A DNA stretch of 64,000 nt from CBDFKJ01 sp965248805 (GTDB lineage: Bacteria; Pseudomonadota; Alphaproteobacteria; UBA6615), in NCBI GenBank assembly GCA_965248805.1, contig CBDFKJ010000004.1:136111-200110 (forward strand). The letters run 5' to 3'. The notes beneath the pieces are model-generated. The model was not told the origin of the DNA. It made no database searches and worked only from the letters and a program-made list of their open reading frames with translations. A program made the translations under genes and the position numbers. Shown here in pieces: positions 18,229 through 29,468 of this stretch. Within the stretch, counting starts at the first letter, position 1, and every line of letters starts with the position of its first letter.

Positions 18229-18476
18229 TCGAGTTAAACTTGCGATATCAATAGCTTGCGCTCGGGTCGTCTGGGTGGCACGCAGTCCTTGCCGATGGTG
18301 GATGCAGGCATTGCCGGAATTTAGGGAAAATTTTACCGACCCACTACGGCCCTGCCGCGCAGGCCGTAATTGGGTTGCCATCGACTGCCACATGTCGGAA
18401 TTAGCTGTGTCATGATCGTTCACGATGCCCGACTCGCCCGCACCGGCGGCGCGTCGCGGTTCGGAGGCCGCGTGCG

Positions 18477-19688
18477 GTGAATCATGACCGTCGCGACCAC
18501 GCCGGCGCGATGGTGGCCGCCACCCCTGAGCAGATGGCGCCGTCGGCCCCGCCGCGCGTATTGCAGGTGCTGCCGTCCTTGCGCCGCGGCGGCGGCGGCG
18601 TCGAGCGTAGCGCCATCGATGTGGCGCGAGCGCTGGCCGACGCCGGCGGCCGGCCGTTAGTGGCGTCCGCCGGCGGCGAGATGGTCCATGAACTCACACG
18701 CGCCGGCGTAGACCATGCCGCGTTGCCGCTGGCGTCGAAGAACCCGGTCACGATCTACCGCAATGCCGGCCGCCTCTCGAAACTGATCGCGCGCCACGCC
18801 GTCGACATCGTGCATGCGCGCAGCCGTGCGCCGGCTTGGAGCGCGCTGCTGGCCTCGGCACGGACCGGCGCCCGCTTCGTCACCACCTTTCATGGTACCT
18901 ACACCCATGGCGGGGCGCTTAAGCACCGGTACAATGCGGTGATGACGCGCGGTGACCGGATCATCGCCAATTCGCACTTCATTGCCCGCCATATCGCCGA
19001 GCACTACCGGGCCGATCCGGCGATCGTTCGGGTGATTCCGCGTGGGATCGACACGGCGCGCTTTAGCGCCGATCGGGTGAGCGCCGAGCGCATCGTGCAC
19101 TTGGCCAGGTCATGGCGACTACCCGACGGGCTGCCGGTCGTCATGCTGCCGGGCCGCATGGCGCGGTGGAAGGGGCAGGCGCTGCTGATCGAGGCGTTGG
19201 CGCGGCTGGGCCGGCGCGACGTGACCTGTGTGATCGTCGGCGCGGCGCGGCGCAGCGACTGGTTTCGATCGGAGCTCGTCGCGCAATGCCGACGGCAGGG
19301 GGTCGCCGATATTGTATACCTGCACGATCATTGCGACGATATGCCTGCAGCCTACATGCTGGCCGACGTCGTGGTCTCCGCCTCGATCGAGCCCGAGGCG
19401 TTCGGCCGGGTCGTGGCCGAGGCGCAGGCCATGGGGCGGCCGGTCGTGGTCGCCCGCCACGGCGGCGCGCCCGAACAGATCATTGACGGCCATACCGGCT
19501 GGGCGTTCGCGCCGGGCGATCCGGACGGGCTAGCGCGAGGCTTGGCGCTGGCGCTCGATCTCGATCAGAGCGCCCGCGAGCGCATGAGCGCCGCGGCGGC
19601 GGCCCATGCGCGCGAACACTTCGCCGTCGAAACCATGTGCGCGGCGACGCTTGCAGTCTACGAAGAGCTCATGGTGGAACGGACATGA
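18477..19688 (+). CDS. GT4-family glycosyltransferase
   Basis: 403 residues with a GT-B fold. N-terminal domain: VLQVLPSLRRGGGGVERSAI; C-terminal donor-binding domain: VVMLPGRMARWKGQALLIEA and ASIEPEAFGRVVAEAQAMGR, the EPEAFG...E motif of GT4 enzymes. It probably transfers a sugar from a nucleotide donor to lipopolysaccharide or another surface glycan at the inner membrane face. The GTG start at 18477 has GGAGG about ten bases upstream; ATG 18510 is an alternative. Its stop overlaps the next start as ATGA. Confidence 0.85.
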   Translation: MNHDRRDHAGAMVAATPEQMAPSAPPRVLQVLPSLRRGGGGVERSAIDVARALADAGGRPLVASAGGEMVHELTRAGVDHAALPLASKNPVTIYRNAGRLSKLIARHAVDIVHARSRAPAWSALLASARTGARFVTTFHGTYTHGGALKHRYNAVMTRGDRIIANSHFIARHIAEHYRADPAIVRVIPRGIDTARFSADRVSAERIVHLARSWRLPDGLPVVMLPGRMARWKGQALLIEALARLGRRDVTCVIVGAARRSDWFRSELVAQCRRQGVADIVYLHDHCDDMPAAYMLADVVVSASIEPEAFGRVVAEAQAMGRPVVVARHGGAPEQIIDGHTGWAFAPGDPDGLARGLALALDLDQSARERMSAAAAAHAREHFAVETMCAATLAVYEELMVERT

Positions 19689-20653
19689 GCGCCGCCGCCG
19701 CCATGGTTCCGCCCGCACCGGACGCCGCCCAGCGGCTGCTGATCATCAAGCTCAGCGCGTTGGGCGATTTCATCCAGGCCACCGGTGCGTTTGCGGCGAT
19801 CCGCCAGCATCATCCCTGGGCGCATATCACGTTGCTGACGACGCGCTCGTTCGTCGGCCTGGCGCAGGCCAGCCCCTGGTTCGATGAGGTGTGGGAGGAT
19901 CGGCGCCCCGGCCCGCTGAGCCTGGGCGGCTGGTGGCGATTGGGCCGGCGGCTGTCCGGCGCCGATTTCGATCGCGTGTACGACTTGCAGACATCGGCGC
20001 GCACGGAGCGCTACTTTCGGCTGATGCGCTTCAGCGGCCTGCGCGAGGTCGAGTGGTCGGGTATCGCCCGCGGCTGTTCGCACCCGCACGACAATCCGCA
20101 GCGCGACGCCATGCACACTATCGATCGTCTGGCCTCACAACTCCACGCCGCCGGCATCGCCGATCTACCACCCCCCCATCTGGGCTGGATCGATGCCGAT
20201 GTCTCGCGCTTTGGCCTGCCACGCAGCTACGCCCTACTGGTCCCTGGCGGCTCGCGGCATCGCCCGAACAAGCGCTGGCCGGTGGAACACTATGCGTCGC
20301 TGGCGCGCGAGTTGGTGCACCGCGCGGTGACCCCCGTGCTGCTGGGCAGCACACCGGAGCGGGCCGTAACCAAGCGGATCGCGGCCGCGTGCCAGCAAGC
20401 GATCGACCTGACCGGCGAGACCAGCCTCGCCGATATCTACGCGATCGGGGCGCGGGCCGCCGTCGCGGTCGGTAACGACACCGGACCGATGCACGTCATC
20501 GCGGTTGGCGGCACACGGACGGTGGTCTTGTTTAGTGATGCATCCAATCCCCACTTGTGCGCGCCGCGCGGCGACAACGTGACCGTGCTGCAACGCAACG
20601 CTCTCCGCGGCCTGTCGGTCGGCGAGGTTGAAGCCGCCCTGCGCATGCGCTAA
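19685..20653 (+). CDS. GT9-family (heptosyltransferase-like) glycosyltransferase
   Basis: 322 residues. The N terminus LLIIKLSALGDFIQATGAF and the C-terminal LLVPGGSRHRPNKRWPVEHY and AVGNDTGPMHVIA are signatures of ADP-heptose:LPS heptosyltransferases (GT9). The acceptor cannot be read from sequence. It overlaps the GT4 gene by four bases, so the two probably act in the same LPS core or surface polysaccharide assembly. ATG at 19685. Confidence 0.87.
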   Translation: MSAAAAMVPPAPDAAQRLLIIKLSALGDFIQATGAFAAIRQHHPWAHITLLTTRSFVGLAQASPWFDEVWEDRRPGPLSLGGWWRLGRRLSGADFDRVYDLQTSARTERYFRLMRFSGLREVEWSGIARGCSHPHDNPQRDAMHTIDRLASQLHAAGIADLPPPHLGWIDADVSRFGLPRSYALLVPGGSRHRPNKRWPVEHYASLARELVHRAVTPVLLGSTPERAVTKRIAAACQQAIDLTGETSLADIYAIGARAAVAVGNDTGPMHVIAVGGTRTVVLFSDASNPHLCAPRGDNVTVLQRNALRGLSVGEVEAALRMR

Positions 20654-20661
20654 ATCCGGCG

Positions 20662-20699
20662 CCAATGATGCAAAGGACCCCCAATGATGCAAAGGACCC
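20662..20699. repeat. Perfect 19-bp tandem duplication upstream of thrS
   Basis: CCAATGATGCAAAGGACCC occurs twice back to back (20662-20680 and 20681-20699), in the 74-base gap between the GT9 gene and thrS. Each copy holds an ATG. It may be a recent slippage event or part of the thrS leader. No further copies were noticed nearby. Confidence 0.9.
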
Positions 20700-20727
20700 A
20701 CTGCGTCCACGCGGCGCGCTTCTCGTC

Positions 20728-22671
20728 ATGAACTCGAACGGCCAAGGCGCATTGCGCGTTTCGCTGCCCGACGGCAGCGGACGCGACTTTCCCGGCCCCG
20801 TCAGCGGCGCCGAGATCGCGGCCGCGATCGGCCCCGGGCTGGCGCGCGCGGCCCTGGCGGTGCGCGTCGATGGCGAACTGAAGGACCTGGCGGCCACGAT
20901 CGCCCGCGACGCGGCCGTGTCGATCGTCACCGCCAAGGACGAGGATGCCTTGGAACTGTTGCGCCATGACGCCGCGCACGTGCTGGCCGAGGCCGTGCAG
21001 GAGTTGTTTCCAGGCACGCAGGTGACCTTTGGCCCGGCGATCGAAAACGGCTTCTACTACGATTTCTACCGCGAAGTGCCGTTCACGCCCGACGATCTGG
21101 AGCGCATCGAGGCGCGGATGCGCGATATCGTCGGCCGCGACGAGACGATCATCCGCGAGGTGTGGGACCGCGAGACGGCGATCGATCACTTCAAGCGGGC
21201 GGGAGAGCACTTCAAGGCCGAGCATATTGAGACCCTGTCCAAGGATGGGGAGATATCGGTCTATCGCCAGGGCAAGTGGCTCGACCTGTGTACCGGACCG
21301 CACCTGCCGTCTACCGGCAGGCTGGGCAAGGCGTTCAAGCTGACCAAGGTGTCAGGCGCATACTGGCGCGGCGATCCGACCAAGCAACCGCTGCAGCGCA
21401 TCTACGGGACAGCCTGGGCCAACCCTCAGCAGCTAAAGGACTACCTCCTGATGCTGGCGGAGGCCGAGCGGCGCGATCACCGGCGCCTCGGACGCGAGAT
21501 GGGCCTGTTTCACATCCAGGAGGAGGCGGCCGGTTCGATCTTCTGGCACGCCAAGGGCTGGACCCTCTATCGCGCCTGCGAGCGCTACATTCGCCGGCGG
21601 CTGGAAGGCGCCGGCTATATCGAGGTCAAGACCCCGCAGCTCATCCACCGCAGCCTGTGGGAGCGGTCCGGTCATTGGGAGAAGTTCGGCGACGGCATCT
21701 TCTCCATGACCGACGAGGGCGACCATGTCCTGGCTATAAAACCTATGAACTGTCCGGGCCATGTACAGATCTTCAAGCAGGGCATCACCAGCTATCGCGA
21801 CCTGCCGATCCGCATGGCCGAGTTCGGCGCCTGCCACCGCAATGAGCCGTCGGGTGCGTTGCACGGGCTGATGCGCGTGCGCGCGTTCACTCAGGACGAC
21901 GCTCATATATTCTGCACGCCGGATCAGATCGTGCCCGAGACCATCGCCTTCTGCGATCTCCTGAAGAGCGTCTATGCCGATTTCGGCTTCACCGACGTCG
22001 CCATCAAGTTTGCTGACCGGCCGCCGGTGCGCGCCGGCGCCGACGTGACCTGGGACCTGGCCGAGGCGGCGTTGATGGAGGCCACCAAGGCGGCGGGCCT
22101 TGATTTCACGCTGAATCCGGGCGAGGGCGCCTTCTACGGGCCGAAGCTCGAATTCGTGCTGCGGGACGCTATTGGCCGCGACTGGCAATGCGGTACGCTG
22201 CAAGCGGATTTCGTGCTGCCGGAACGGTTGGACGCCCACTATGTCGGCGCCGACGGCCAGAAGCATCGGCCGGTGATGCTGCACCGCGCTATTCTCGGCT
22301 CGTTCGAGCGTTTCCTCGGTATCCTGATCGAGCACTATGCCGGCCATATGCCGCTATGGCTGGCGCCCGTTCAGGTCGTGGTGGCGACCATTACCGACGA
22401 CGCGAATGCCTACGCCACCGAGGTGGCCGCGGTGTGTCGGTCGGCGGGGCTGCGAGCGGAGCTCGATAACCGCAACGAGAAGATCTCTTACAAGGTGCGC
22501 GAGCATAGTCTGGCCAAGGTGCCCGCCATGCTTGTGGTGGGAAAGCGCGAGGCCACGTCGCGCCAGGTGGCGCTGCGCCGCCTGGGCAGCAGCGCGCAAG
22601 AAGTGCTTGCGCTGGATGAGGTGGTTCCTAATCTTAGCCAGGAAGCAGCAGGCCCCGGATATGATCGATGA
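20728..22671 (+). CDS. thrS: Threonine-tRNA ligase
   Basis: 647 residues. Order: N-terminal TGS domain (RVSLPDGSGRDFPG), editing/SAD domain with HDAAHVLAEAVQELFPG, class II core with motif 2 (RNEPSGALHGLMRVRAFTQD) and motif 3 (HRPVMLHRAILGSFERF), and the anticodon-binding domain at the end. The zinc Cys lies in MNCPGHVQIF. It charges tRNA-Thr. ATG 20728 is used because the TGS domain begins directly after. The gene heads the thrS-infC-rpmI-rplT-pheST cluster. Confidence 0.97.
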   Translation: MNSNGQGALRVSLPDGSGRDFPGPVSGAEIAAAIGPGLARAALAVRVDGELKDLAATIARDAAVSIVTAKDEDALELLRHDAAHVLAEAVQELFPGTQVTFGPAIENGFYYDFYREVPFTPDDLERIEARMRDIVGRDETIIREVWDRETAIDHFKRAGEHFKAEHIETLSKDGEISVYRQGKWLDLCTGPHLPSTGRLGKAFKLTKVSGAYWRGDPTKQPLQRIYGTAWANPQQLKDYLLMLAEAERRDHRRLGREMGLFHIQEEAAGSIFWHAKGWTLYRACERYIRRRLEGAGYIEVKTPQLIHRSLWERSGHWEKFGDGIFSMTDEGDHVLAIKPMNCPGHVQIFKQGITSYRDLPIRMAEFGACHRNEPSGALHGLMRVRAFTQDDAHIFCTPDQIVPETIAFCDLLKSVYADFGFTDVAIKFADRPPVRAGADVTWDLAEAALMEATKAAGLDFTLNPGEGAFYGPKLEFVLRDAIGRDWQCGTLQADFVLPERLDAHYVGADGQKHRPVMLHRAILGSFERFLGILIEHYAGHMPLWLAPVQVVVATITDDANAYATEVAAVCRSAGLRAELDNRNEKISYKVREHSLAKVPAMLVVGKREATSRQVALRRLGSSAQEVLALDEVVPNLSQEAAGPGYDR

Positions 22672-22730
22672 TCGGGACCGGCCGCCGGTGGCCAATGACC
22701 AGCGACTGCAATGGCTAGTGACAACGATCG

Positions 22731-22747
22731 AAGGAGTTCCGTAAATC
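22731..22747 (+). promoter_or_regulatory. Ribosome binding site and AUC start of infC
   Basis: AAGGAG at 22731-22736 lies eight bases before ATC at 22745-22747. No ATG, GTG or TTG fits the conserved IF3 N terminus. A rare start of the AUU/AUC class is the known device by which IF3 limits its own translation, so the site decides the gene start and its autoregulation. Confidence 0.8.
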
Positions 22748-23284
22748 GCTAGACGACCAATTGACCTAACCCCACCGCAGAAGACCGGCCCGCGGATCAA
22801 CGAAGCGATCGCCGCGGCCCAGGTTCGTCTGATCGATCAACACGGAGAGCAATTCGGCGTCGTATCCATGGAGGATGCCCTGGAGCGCGCCTATGGTGCC
22901 GGCCTCGACCTGGTCGAGATTGCGCCGGGGGCGGACCCGCCGGTCTGCAAGATCCTCGACTCCGGCAAGCTCAAATACAAAGAACAAAAGAAGCGGACGG
23001 AGGCGCGCAAGAAGCAGCGCACCATCGACGTCAAGGAAATCAAGATCCGGCCGACCATCGAGCAGCACGATTACGATGTGAAGATCCGCAATGCGCGGCG
23101 GTTCCTCGGCGAAGGCGACAAGGTCAAGGTGACCCTGCGTTTCCGCGGCCGCGAGATGGCGCATCAGGATCTGGGCGCCAAGGTCCTCGAGCGCGTGCGG
23201 GATGAACTGGAGGAAATCGCCAAGGTCGAGCAAATGCCCAAGATGGAGGGGCGGCAGATGATCATGGTGATGGCCCCGCGCTGA
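22745..23284 (+). CDS. infC: Translation initiation factor IF-3
   Basis: 179 residues when read from the AUC codon, giving (M)ARRPIDLTPPQKTGPRINEA, which matches alphaproteobacterial IF3 starts. The N-terminal domain is followed by a Lys-rich linker (YKEQKKRTEARKKQRTIDVK) and the C-terminal 30S-binding domain (FLGEGDKVKVTLRFRGREMA). The first ATG in frame, at 22868, would remove most of the N-terminal domain. IF3 blocks subunit joining and checks start codons. Co-transcribed with rpmI and rplT. Confidence 0.95.
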   Translation: MARRPIDLTPPQKTGPRINEAIAAAQVRLIDQHGEQFGVVSMEDALERAYGAGLDLVEIAPGADPPVCKILDSGKLKYKEQKKRTEARKKQRTIDVKEIKIRPTIEQHDYDVKIRNARRFLGEGDKVKVTLRFRGREMAHQDLGAKVLERVRDELEEIAKVEQMPKMEGRQMIMVMAPR

Positions 23285-23396
23285 CTTCCCGCGCTGGCTT
23301 GCGAAACCCGGCGGGCGCGGCTATAAACCGCGCGCTAGTGAGCCCGTGCCGAGCGCCGGCCGGGACGGTGCCGGCGTTGAGTAAGGCGACCAGACG

Positions 23397-23597
23397 ATGT
23401 CCAAGCTTAAGACCAAGAGCTCTGTGAAGAAGCGGTTCCGGCTGACCGCCTCGGGCAAGGTGCGCATGAAGCCGGCAAATATGCGCCACGGTATGAGCAA
23501 ACGGCCGCAAAGCATGAAGCGTAAGGCGCGCCATATCGGCAATCTGTCGGCGCCTGACGCCAAGATCATCAAACCGATGATGCCCTACGGCAGTTGA
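23397..23597 (+). CDS. rpmI: 50S ribosomal protein L35
   Basis: 66 residues, beginning MSKLKTKSSVKKRFRLTASG and very basic, with the usual length for bL35. It lies 112 bases after infC and 9 bases before rplT. That gap holds a short GC-rich stretch but no clear terminator, so it is probably part of the same transcript. Confidence 0.97.
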   Translation: MSKLKTKSSVKKRFRLTASGKVRMKPANMRHGMSKRPQSMKRKARHIGNLSAPDAKIIKPMMPYGS

Positions 23598-23606
23598 GGG
23601 GAAGCC

Positions 23607-23972
23607 ATGTCACGCGTATCGCGCAGCCCCGCCCGCAACGCCCGCCGCAAGAAGATATTCAAGCTGGCCAAGGGCTACCGCGGTCGCAACAAGAACTGCT
23701 ACCGCATGGCGGTGGAGCGGGTCGAAAAGGCGTTGCAGTACGCCTATCGCGACCGCCGCAACCGCAAGCGTGAATTTCGCGCATTGTGGATCCAACGGAT
23801 CAATGCCGGCGCCCGCACTCATGGGCTGAACTATTCCGAGTTCATTGCCGGCATGAAGAGCGCCGGCGTGGATCTCGACCGCAAGGTTCTCGCCGACATC
23901 GCGGCGCGTGAACCGGCGTCGTTTGCCAACTTGGTACAAACCGCACGGGACGCTCTCGCAAAAGCCGCTTGA
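23607..23972 (+). CDS. rplT: 50S ribosomal protein L20
   Basis: 121 residues of bL20: RVSRSPARNARRKKIFKLAK at the start, a long basic extension, then the globular domain GLNYSEFIAGMKSAGVDLDR. It is needed early in 50S assembly and in many bacteria represses its own operon. Start ATG at 23607 with GGGGAAG upstream. A GC-rich inverted segment at 23981-23997 follows, ahead of the pheS terminator or attenuator. Confidence 0.97.
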   Translation: MSRVSRSPARNARRKKIFKLAKGYRGRNKNCYRMAVERVEKALQYAYRDRRNRKREFRALWIQRINAGARTHGLNYSEFIAGMKSAGVDLDRKVLADIAAREPASFANLVQTARDALAKAA

Positions 23973-24018
23973 GGCGGGACGCGCCCCAAAGGGGGGGCGG
24001 GCCCGTTGGTTTAGGATG

Positions 24019-24048
24019 AGGGGTCGCTCCTGTGGACGGCCCCTTTTT
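24019..24048 (+). terminator. Intrinsic terminator or attenuator between rplT and pheS
   Basis: AGGGGTC at 24019-24025 pairs with GGCCCCT at 24038-24044 (seven pairs, one U-G) around a 12-base loop, followed at once by TTTTT. It lies 27 bases before the pheS ATG, which fits an attenuator of pheST as well as a terminator of the infC operon. I see no clear Phe-rich leader peptide. Confidence 0.65.
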
Positions 24049-24074
24049 GCGTGGCAGTTCGATCGACAAGTGGA

Positions 24075-25148
24075 ATGGATCAGGACGTAGACGGCATAAG
24101 GACGGAGACCATGGCGTCGGTCGCGGCTGCGGCCGATCCCGCCGCCCTGGAAGCCGTGCGCGTGGCCGCGTTGGGCCGAAAAGGCGCGATCACCACGCGC
24201 ATGAAGGCGCTCGGGGCGCTAGAGCCGGAGGCGCGCAAGCAGGCCGGCCAGAGCCTTAATCGCCTGAAGGAGGAGATCGCCGCCGCGATCGCCGTGCGGC
24301 ACGACGCGCTGCAGGCGCAAACGCTGGACGCCAGGCTCGCCCAGGAAGCCGCCGATGTCACCTTGCCGGCGCGTTTGTCGCCACCCGGGCGGCTGCACCC
24401 GATCAGCCAGACCATGGACGAATGCATCGCCATCTTCGGCGAGATGGGCTTCACCGTGGCCGAGGGACCCGACATCGAGGACGACTTCTACAACTTCACC
24501 GCCCTGAACATCCCGCCGGCGCACCCGGCGCGGGACATGCACGACACATTTTATTTCGCGCCTAAGGAAGATGGCACGCAGCGCCTGCTGCGCACCCACA
24601 CCTCGCCGGTGCAGATCCGCACCATGCAGGCCGGCGCCCCGCCGATCCGCATCATCGCACCGGGACGCACCTATCGCTGCGACAGCGACGCCACGCACAC
24701 GCCGATGTTCCATCAGATCGAGGCCCTGGTGGTCGACGAGACCACGCACCTGGGTCACCTCAAGGGCTGCATTATCGAGTTCTGCCGGGCCTTCTTCGAC
24801 GTGCCGGATCTGCCGGTGCGCTTCCGTCCCAGCCACTTCCCCTTCACCGAGCCGTCGATGGAGGTCGATATCGGCTGCAAGCGCAAGGGCGGCGAACTGA
24901 TCATCGGCGGCGGCGACGACTGGCTGGAGATCATGGGCTCGGGCATGGTGCATCCCAACGTGCTCAAGGCCGGCGGCATCGATCCCGACCGCTTCCAGGG
25001 CTTCGCCTTCGGCATGGGCATCGACCGCATCGCGATGCTCAAATACGGCATCCCCGACCTGCGCACCTTCTTCGAGGCCGACATTCGCTGGCTGCGCCAC
25101 TACGGCTTCGATCCGCTGGACGTGCCGTCCTTGACGCGCGGCGCCTAG
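24075..25148 (+). CDS. pheS: Phenylalanine-tRNA ligase alpha subunit
   Basis: 357 residues from ATG 24075. An N-terminal coiled coil for tRNA binding is followed by the class II catalytic core: RLHPISQTMDECIAIFGEMG, DIEDDFYNFTALNIP, motif 2 around RTYRCDSDATHTPMFHQIE, and motif 3 FGMGIDRIAMLKYGI. Pairs with PheT as an alpha2beta2 enzyme. The start is about 13 residues longer than a second ATG at 24111. PheT follows after 13 bases. Confidence 0.97.
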   Translation: MDQDVDGIRTETMASVAAAADPAALEAVRVAALGRKGAITTRMKALGALEPEARKQAGQSLNRLKEEIAAAIAVRHDALQAQTLDARLAQEAADVTLPARLSPPGRLHPISQTMDECIAIFGEMGFTVAEGPDIEDDFYNFTALNIPPAHPARDMHDTFYFAPKEDGTQRLLRTHTSPVQIRTMQAGAPPIRIIAPGRTYRCDSDATHTPMFHQIEALVVDETTHLGHLKGCIIEFCRAFFDVPDLPVRFRPSHFPFTEPSMEVDIGCKRKGGELIIGGGDDWLEIMGSGMVHPNVLKAGGIDPDRFQGFAFGMGIDRIAMLKYGIPDLRTFFEADIRWLRHYGFDPLDVPSLTRGA

Positions 25149-25161
25149 GCGGGACCGGGCG

Positions 25162-27561
25162 ATGAAATTCACGCTTTCCTGGCTGAAGGATCATCTGGAC
25201 GGCGATGCGCCGCTGGATCGGATCGTCGACACCCTCAACGCCATTGGCCTGGAAGTTGATTCGGTCGAGGACCGGGCCAAGGCGTTGGCGCCGTTCCGGG
25301 TCGGACGCGTGGTGTCCGCAGAGCCGCATCCTGACGCCGACCGGCTACAGGTTTGCGTCGTCGACACCGGCGCCGGCCAAGTGCAGGTCGTGTGCGGTGC
25401 GCCTAACGCGCGCGCCGGCATGAAGGGCGTATTTGCACCTGCCGGCACGACCCTTCCGGGCACGGCGTTGCTGCTGAAGGCAAGCCGCATTCGCGGCGTC
25501 GAGTCCAACGGCATGTTGTGCTCGGAGCGCGAGATGGGCCTGTCCGACGAGCACGCGGGCATCATCGAGTTGCCCGACGATGCCGCGGTTGGCGATCCGT
25601 TTGCGCCGATCATGGGTCTCGACGAGGCGGTGATCGACGTCGAACTGACGCCCAACCGTCCCGATTGCACGGGTGTGCGCGGCATCGCCCGCGACCTCGC
25701 CGCCGCCGGTTTGGGCGCGCTGAAGCCGCTGGAAGTTGCCGCGCCCGTCGCCGGCACCTTTGCCAGCCCGACACGTTGGACGATCGCCGATGACACCAAT
25801 GCGTGCCCCTATGTCGTGGGCCGCAGTTTCCGCGACGTCACCAACGGGCCGAGCCCGCGCTGGGTGCAGGACCGATTGCGCGCAATCGGCTTGCGGCCGA
25901 TCTCGGCGTTGGTGGACGTGACCAACTACGTGACGGTCGATCTCGGGCGGCCGCTGCATGTCTTCGATGCGGCCAAACTGTCGGCCGGCAAACTCACGAT
26001 GCGCCGTGCCCGCGGCGGCTCTTCGATTGAGGCGCTCAACGGCAAGACCTACGAGCTCGACGACACGATGACGGTCATCACCGACCCCGCCGGCATCCAT
26101 GGCATCGGCGGCGTCATGGGCGGGGCGGCCAGCGGCTGTGTTGCGGAGACGACCGAGGTGTTCCTCGAGGTCGCGCTGTTCGAGCCGACTCAGATCGCGG
26201 CGACCGGGCGCAAGCTCAACATCGTCTCCGACGCCCGCTATCGCTTCGAGCGCGGCGTCGACCCGACATCGTCCGATTGGGGCGCGGAAGTTGCGGCTCG
26301 GCTGATCTTGGACTGGTGCGGCGGCGAGACGAGCGAGATCGTGCGCGCCGGCGCGATGCCTGAGCGCCGGCCGGTGATTGCCTTGCGTGCGGAACGCGCG
26401 CGCACGCTCGGCGGCGCCGATATTCCGGCCCCGCGCCAGCGGGAAATCCTCACCGCGCTCGGGTTCGAGGTCTCGGCGGAAAATGGTGCGCTGCGGGCCC
26501 TGCCGCCGACCTGGCGGCCCGATCTGGATGGCGAAGCCGATCTGGTCGAGGAAGTGGTGCGCATTCACGGCCTGGACAACGTGCCCGCGGTTCCGCTGGA
26601 GCGGACGACACCGCTGTCCAAGCCGGCGCTAACGCCAGCGCAGCGCCGGGTAAGCCCGGTCAAGCGTGCCCTGGCGAGCCGCGGGCTGTGCGAGGCCGTG
26701 ACCTGGTCGTTCACCGCGCGCGCCGCGGCCGAACGGTTCGGTGGTGCGCCGGAGTCGTTGAGGCTCGCCAATCCCATCAGCGCCGAGTTGGACGTCATGC
26801 GGCCGTCGATGCTGCCGAACCTGATCGCCGCCACCGGGCGCAATGCCGATCGCGGCTACGCCGACGTCGGCCTGTTCGAACTCGGCCCGCAATATGTCGA
26901 CGACACGCCCGACGGACAGCGACAGGTGGCGGCGGGGGTTCGCCTCGGGCGCATGGGCACGCAAGGCTGGCCCGCCACGCCGCGTCCCGCCGACGCCTTC
27001 GACGCCAAGGCCGACGCGCTGGCGGCGCTGCAGGCGGCGGGCGCGCCGGTCGACAAGGTGCAGATCACAACCGACGCGCCTGAATGGTATCATCCGGGCC
27101 GATCCGGCACGCTGCGCCTGGGTCCGAAGGTGCTAGCGTGGTTCGGCGACGTGCATCCCGGCGCGATGGCGGCGCTCAACGTAAAGGGCTCGGCCGCCGC
27201 ATTCGAGATGTTCCTGGACGCGGTGCCGTTGCCGCGCAGCAAGTCGGCGATGCGCGCCGGCCTGGAGCTGGCGCCGCTCCAGCCCGTGCATCGCGATTTT
27301 GCCTTCCTCGTCGATGACGGTGTCAGCGCCGACACCCTCGTGCGTGCTGCCAAGGCGGCCGACAAGGCGTTGATCGCCAACGTCACCGTATTCGACGTCT
27401 ATGAAGGCAAGGGGGTGCCGGAAGGCCAGAAGTCACTTGCCGTCTCGGTCACGTTGCAGCCGCGCAAGGCGACGCTGACCGACGCGGAGATCGACGCCGC
27501 CGCCGCCCGCATCGTCGCCAGCGTCACCAAGAAAACCGGCGGCACTCTGAGGTCTAGTTGA
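25162..27561 (+). CDS. pheT: Phenylalanine-tRNA ligase beta subunit
   Basis: 799 residues. Domains in order: N-terminal FTLSWLKDHLD, EMAP/tRNA-binding domain (HPDADRLQVCVVDTG), B3/B4 editing region (LDVELTPNRPDCTGVRGIAR), B5 domain, the catalytic-like core, and the C-terminal FDX-ACB anticodon domain (LQPVHRDFAFLVDDGVSADT). Full family length with no break. It recognises and proofreads tRNA-Phe together with PheS. Confidence 0.97.
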   Translation: MKFTLSWLKDHLDGDAPLDRIVDTLNAIGLEVDSVEDRAKALAPFRVGRVVSAEPHPDADRLQVCVVDTGAGQVQVVCGAPNARAGMKGVFAPAGTTLPGTALLLKASRIRGVESNGMLCSEREMGLSDEHAGIIELPDDAAVGDPFAPIMGLDEAVIDVELTPNRPDCTGVRGIARDLAAAGLGALKPLEVAAPVAGTFASPTRWTIADDTNACPYVVGRSFRDVTNGPSPRWVQDRLRAIGLRPISALVDVTNYVTVDLGRPLHVFDAAKLSAGKLTMRRARGGSSIEALNGKTYELDDTMTVITDPAGIHGIGGVMGGAASGCVAETTEVFLEVALFEPTQIAATGRKLNIVSDARYRFERGVDPTSSDWGAEVAARLILDWCGGETSEIVRAGAMPERRPVIALRAERARTLGGADIPAPRQREILTALGFEVSAENGALRALPPTWRPDLDGEADLVEEVVRIHGLDNVPAVPLERTTPLSKPALTPAQRRVSPVKRALASRGLCEAVTWSFTARAAAERFGGAPESLRLANPISAELDVMRPSMLPNLIAATGRNADRGYADVGLFELGPQYVDDTPDGQRQVAAGVRLGRMGTQGWPATPRPADAFDAKADALAALQAAGAPVDKVQITTDAPEWYHPGRSGTLRLGPKVLAWFGDVHPGAMAALNVKGSAAAFEMFLDAVPLPRSKSAMRAGLELAPLQPVHRDFAFLVDDGVSADTLVRAAKAADKALIANVTVFDVYEGKGVPEGQKSLAVSVTLQPRKATLTDAEIDAAAARIVASVTKKTGGTLRSS

Positions 27562-27643
27562 CGCAATCCGGCGGTGCTGAGCGGCCGTTGCGTGGCAAGT
27601 GGCTGATTCCTATGTTCCGCTCGGGTCCCGGGAAAGACGTCGC

Positions 27644-29446
<1,803 letters not shown>

Positions 29447-29468
29447 CGGTCGCATCAACCGTGCTCGC

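Noticed and set aside
23975..24010. Second terminator after rplT (GCGCCCC-AAA-GGGGGGC)
   Set aside because: Stem is possible but there is no U run; the hairpin at 24019-24048 is a better candidate.
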